From the NCBI GenBank assembly GCA_046297695.1, contig JBKBHF010000016.1, positions 1-64,000 on the forward strand: a stretch of DNA of 64,000 nucleotides, read 5' to 3'. Each line of letters opens with the position of its first letter. Position 1 is the stretch's first letter. A program made the position numbers and the translations under genes. The notes beneath the pieces are model-generated. The model had not been told where the DNA came from, made no database searches, and saw only the letters and a program-made list of their open reading frames with translations. Positions 62,066 to 64,000 of the stretch are shown piece after piece. Source of the DNA: Permianibacter sp046297695. GTDB lineage: Bacteria > Pseudomonadota > Gammaproteobacteria > Enterobacterales > Permianibacteraceae.

Positions 62066-64000
62066 ATGCGTATCACCGAGCTGTCACTGAAGCGTCCGAT
62101 CACGACGCTGATGTTCTTCTTCTGTTTTCTGGTGGTCGGCGGCGTTTCGACCCGGCTGATCCCGCTGGAGTATTTTCCGGAGGTGCAGTTCCCGGGCATC
62201 TTCATCCAGATCCCCTACCCGAGTTCGACGCCGGAAGAAGTCGAGCGCCTCGTCACCCGACCGGTGGAGGAAGCGCTGTCGACCCTGTCCGGCATCAAAC
62301 GCTTCCGCTCGACCACCACCAGCGACGGCGTCCAGATCGGGGTGTTCTTCGGCTGGGATGCCAATGCCATCGTCAAAGGCATCGAGGCGCGAGAAAAGAT
62401 CGACGCCATCCGTGACGACTTGCCGAGCGACTTGCAACGCCTGTTTGTCTTCACCGGCCGCACCACCGATCAACCGATGCTGGAGATCCGCATCTCCAGC
62501 GACAGTCGCGATCTGTCGAAAGCCTACGACTTGCTGGACCGCAAACTGCGTCGTTCGATCGAATCGGTACCCGGCGTCTCGAAAGTCGATCTTGGCGGCG
62601 TCGAACCGCTGCAACTCGAGATCCAGCTCGATGCCGGCCGCGTGGCCGCTCACGGCATCAACCTGCCGGAACTCGCCAGCACCCTCGCCAAATACAACTT
62701 CTCGATTTCCGGTGGCCTCATTCATGACGCTGGCCAACGCCTGCGGGTCAAACCGGTCGGGGAATGGACCAATCTCGATGACATCCGCAATCTGCCGATC
62801 AATGCCCGTGGCCTGCGCCTGAGTGACATTGCCACGGTGACTTTCGCCCACCCGGAGCGTGAAGTCGGCCGCCATCTCGACCTGCAGGACGCCATTGCGC
62901 TGTCGGTGACCCGCGAAAGCGGCGCCAACCTGGTGGAAACCAGCAAACAGGTCATGGCCCGCATTCAACAGCTTGGCAACAGCAGCGAGTTTCGCGGCAT
63001 TCAGCTGTATGTGATGAACAACCAGGCCGAGGGCGTGGTCAACAGCCTGAAAGAGATCGTGCTGTCGGGCCTGATTGGTTTCGCTCTGTCGGTATTCGTG
63101 CTATATGCCTTTCTGCGCAACTGGCCGGTCACCATTGCCGTTTCGCTGGCCGTGCCGTTCGCCGTGATGATGACGCTGGCTTACATGTTCTTTGCCGGCG
63201 TGACCATCAATATCCTGTCGATGATGGGGCTGATGTTGTCGATTGGCATGCTGGTCGACAACGCGGTGGTGGTCAGCGAAAGCATTTTCCGCCACGAGCA
63301 CCTGCATCCGAACGACAAGAAGACCGCGGTACTGGCCGGCGCCAGACATGTCGGTCTCGCCGTGCTGACCGGTACCATCACCACCGTGATCGTGTTCATG
63401 CCGAACATCATCGGCGAGAAAATTGACATCACAGTGTTCCTGAGCCACGTCGCCACCACGATCACGGTTTCGATGTTTGCCTCCTTGTTCATCTCGCTGA
63501 CCATCATTCCGCTGATGCTGTATTGGCTGCCGATGCAGAATCAGGCCAAGGATGTCCGCTGGATCAACTGGCTGACCAGTCATTATGTCCGCGCGCTCGA
63601 CTGGACCTTGCGGCACCCGAAATGGTCGGGCTTTTTTGCCCTCGCCGTGCTGGCTTCCGTTGCCATTCCGATGGGGATGGTCAAGAAGGACATGTTCGAG
63701 GAAAGCGCGCAGGACCGCTTACGGCTGTATTATCAGATTGACGGCAAATACACGGTCGATCGGGTCGAAGCCGCGGTGGTTCCGATTGAACAGTGGCTGC
63801 TCGACAACAAAGAGCGATTCGAGATCGACAGCGTCTACAGCTACTTTGTTACCGACGAGGCCGGCACCACCATCCTGCTGAAACCGGATCGCCAGAACGG
63901 CATGACGCTGCCCGAGATGCGCGAGCAGATGGAAAAGGAAATGCCGAAGTTTCCGCTCGGCAAGGTCACGTTCCAGCGTGAGCGCTTCGGTGGTGGCGAG
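62066..64000 (+). CDS. RND efflux permease, second of two (partial, runs off the window)
   Basis: The first 645 codons of a second HAE1-type permease, starting at ATG 62066 with AGGAG upstream, 13 bases after the first. ITELSLKRPITTLMFFFCFLVVG, RLVTRPVEEALSTLSGIKRF, VSLAVPFAVMMTLAYMFF, and MLVDNAVVVSESIF (TM4; the second Asp of the family's DD pair is Asn) are seen. Two different permeases in one operon suggest a heterotrimer, as in MdtBC. The C-terminal half is outside the window. Confidence 0.92.
   Translation, partial: MRITELSLKRPITTLMFFFCFLVVGGVSTRLIPLEYFPEVQFPGIFIQIPYPSSTPEEVERLVTRPVEEALSTLSGIKRFRSTTTSDGVQIGVFFGWDANAIVKGIEAREKIDAIRDDLPSDLQRLFVFTGRTTDQPMLEIRISSDSRDLSKAYDLLDRKLRRSIESVPGVSKVDLGGVEPLQLEIQLDAGRVAAHGINLPELASTLAKYNFSISGGLIHDAGQRLRVKPVGEWTNLDDIRNLPINARGLRLSDIATVTFAHPEREVGRHLDLQDAIALSVTRESGANLVETSKQVMARIQQLGNSSEFRGIQLYVMNNQAEGVVNSLKEIVLSGLIGFALSVFVLYAFLRNWPVTIAVSLAVPFAVMMTLAYMFFAGVTINILSMMGLMLSIGMLVDNAVVVSESIFRHEHLHPNDKKTAVLAGARHVGLAVLTGTITTVIVFMPNIIGEKIDITVFLSHVATTITVSMFASLFISLTIIPLMLYWLPMQNQAKDVRWINWLTSHYVRALDWTLRHPKWSGFFALAVLASVAIPMGMVKKDMFEESAQDRLRLYYQIDGKYTVDRVEAAVVPIEQWLLDNKERFEIDSVYSYFVTDEAGTTILLKPDRQNGMTLPEMREQMEKEMPKFPLGKVTFQRERFGGGE

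Overview
The window looks like chromosomal DNA of a GC-rich (roughly 60 %) gammaproteobacterium. The basis is the citrate-synthase gene divergent from an sdhCDAB-sucABCD block, the mutS-fdxA and pncC-mutS neighbourhoods, a YeaC-family protein, FadH, a two-domain SppA, and TonB-era envelope genes (RND efflux, lipoproteins). A PEP-CTERM protein together with an XrtA-type ATPase and an XrtA-type sugar transferase suggests an environmental, exopolysaccharide- and floc- or biofilm-forming lineage. Genus cannot be fixed from the sequence alone.

Layout. 1-121: right end of an IS3-family element. 0.2-7.5 kb: pirin, a pair of secreted M16 peptidases (one active, one lacking the zinc motif), then a tight CHASE2-adenylate cyclase / SH3 / M48-lipoprotein operon. 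7.6-18 kb: DUF2797 protein; a large delta-60-repeat surface protein whose C-terminal GlyGly-CTERM-like anchor is cut by an amber codon; a small phospholipase-A2-like secreted protein; FadH; SppA; an RhlE-type RNA helicase with a long structured leader. 18.4-24 kb: asparaginase overlapping an alpha/beta hydrolase with an extra beta-helix-like tail, YeaC, a periplasmic solute-binding protein and an unrecognised 438-residue protein. 24-31.9 kb: tRNA-Arg(CCU), acyl-CoA dehydrogenase, pncC, mutS (preceded by a tiny leader ORF), fdxA, S46 dipeptidyl-peptidase. 31.9-38 kb: a repeat-rich stretch (REPIN, two inverted-repeat pairs, a REP-like palindrome, a decayed MBL-fold gene) among small housekeeping genes.

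38.2-49.6 kb holds the TCA block. On the minus strand, sdhCDAB and then sucABCD run from a strong sigma-70 promoter. On the plus strand, gltA runs from its own promoter, back to back with it. Together they encode citrate synthase, 2-oxoglutarate dehydrogenase E1/E2, succinyl-CoA synthetase and succinate dehydrogenase; lpd is not in the window.

49.6-57.3 kb: galE, an outer-membrane barrel protein, the XrtA-associated ATPase and sugar transferase, a histidine phosphatase, tryptophan dioxygenase, a PEP-CTERM protein with a possible sigma-54 promoter, and free-methionine-sulfoxide reductase. 57.4 kb to the end: an RND efflux operon with one lipoprotein adaptor and two different permeases, the second running off the window.

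Most of the window is ordinary core genome. The less ordinary items are the interrupted GlyGly-CTERM tail, the PEP-CTERM/Xrt satellite cluster without an exosortase in view, the structured helicase leader, the terminator-promoter overlap in front of the tRNA gene, and the repeat cluster at 32-37 kb.
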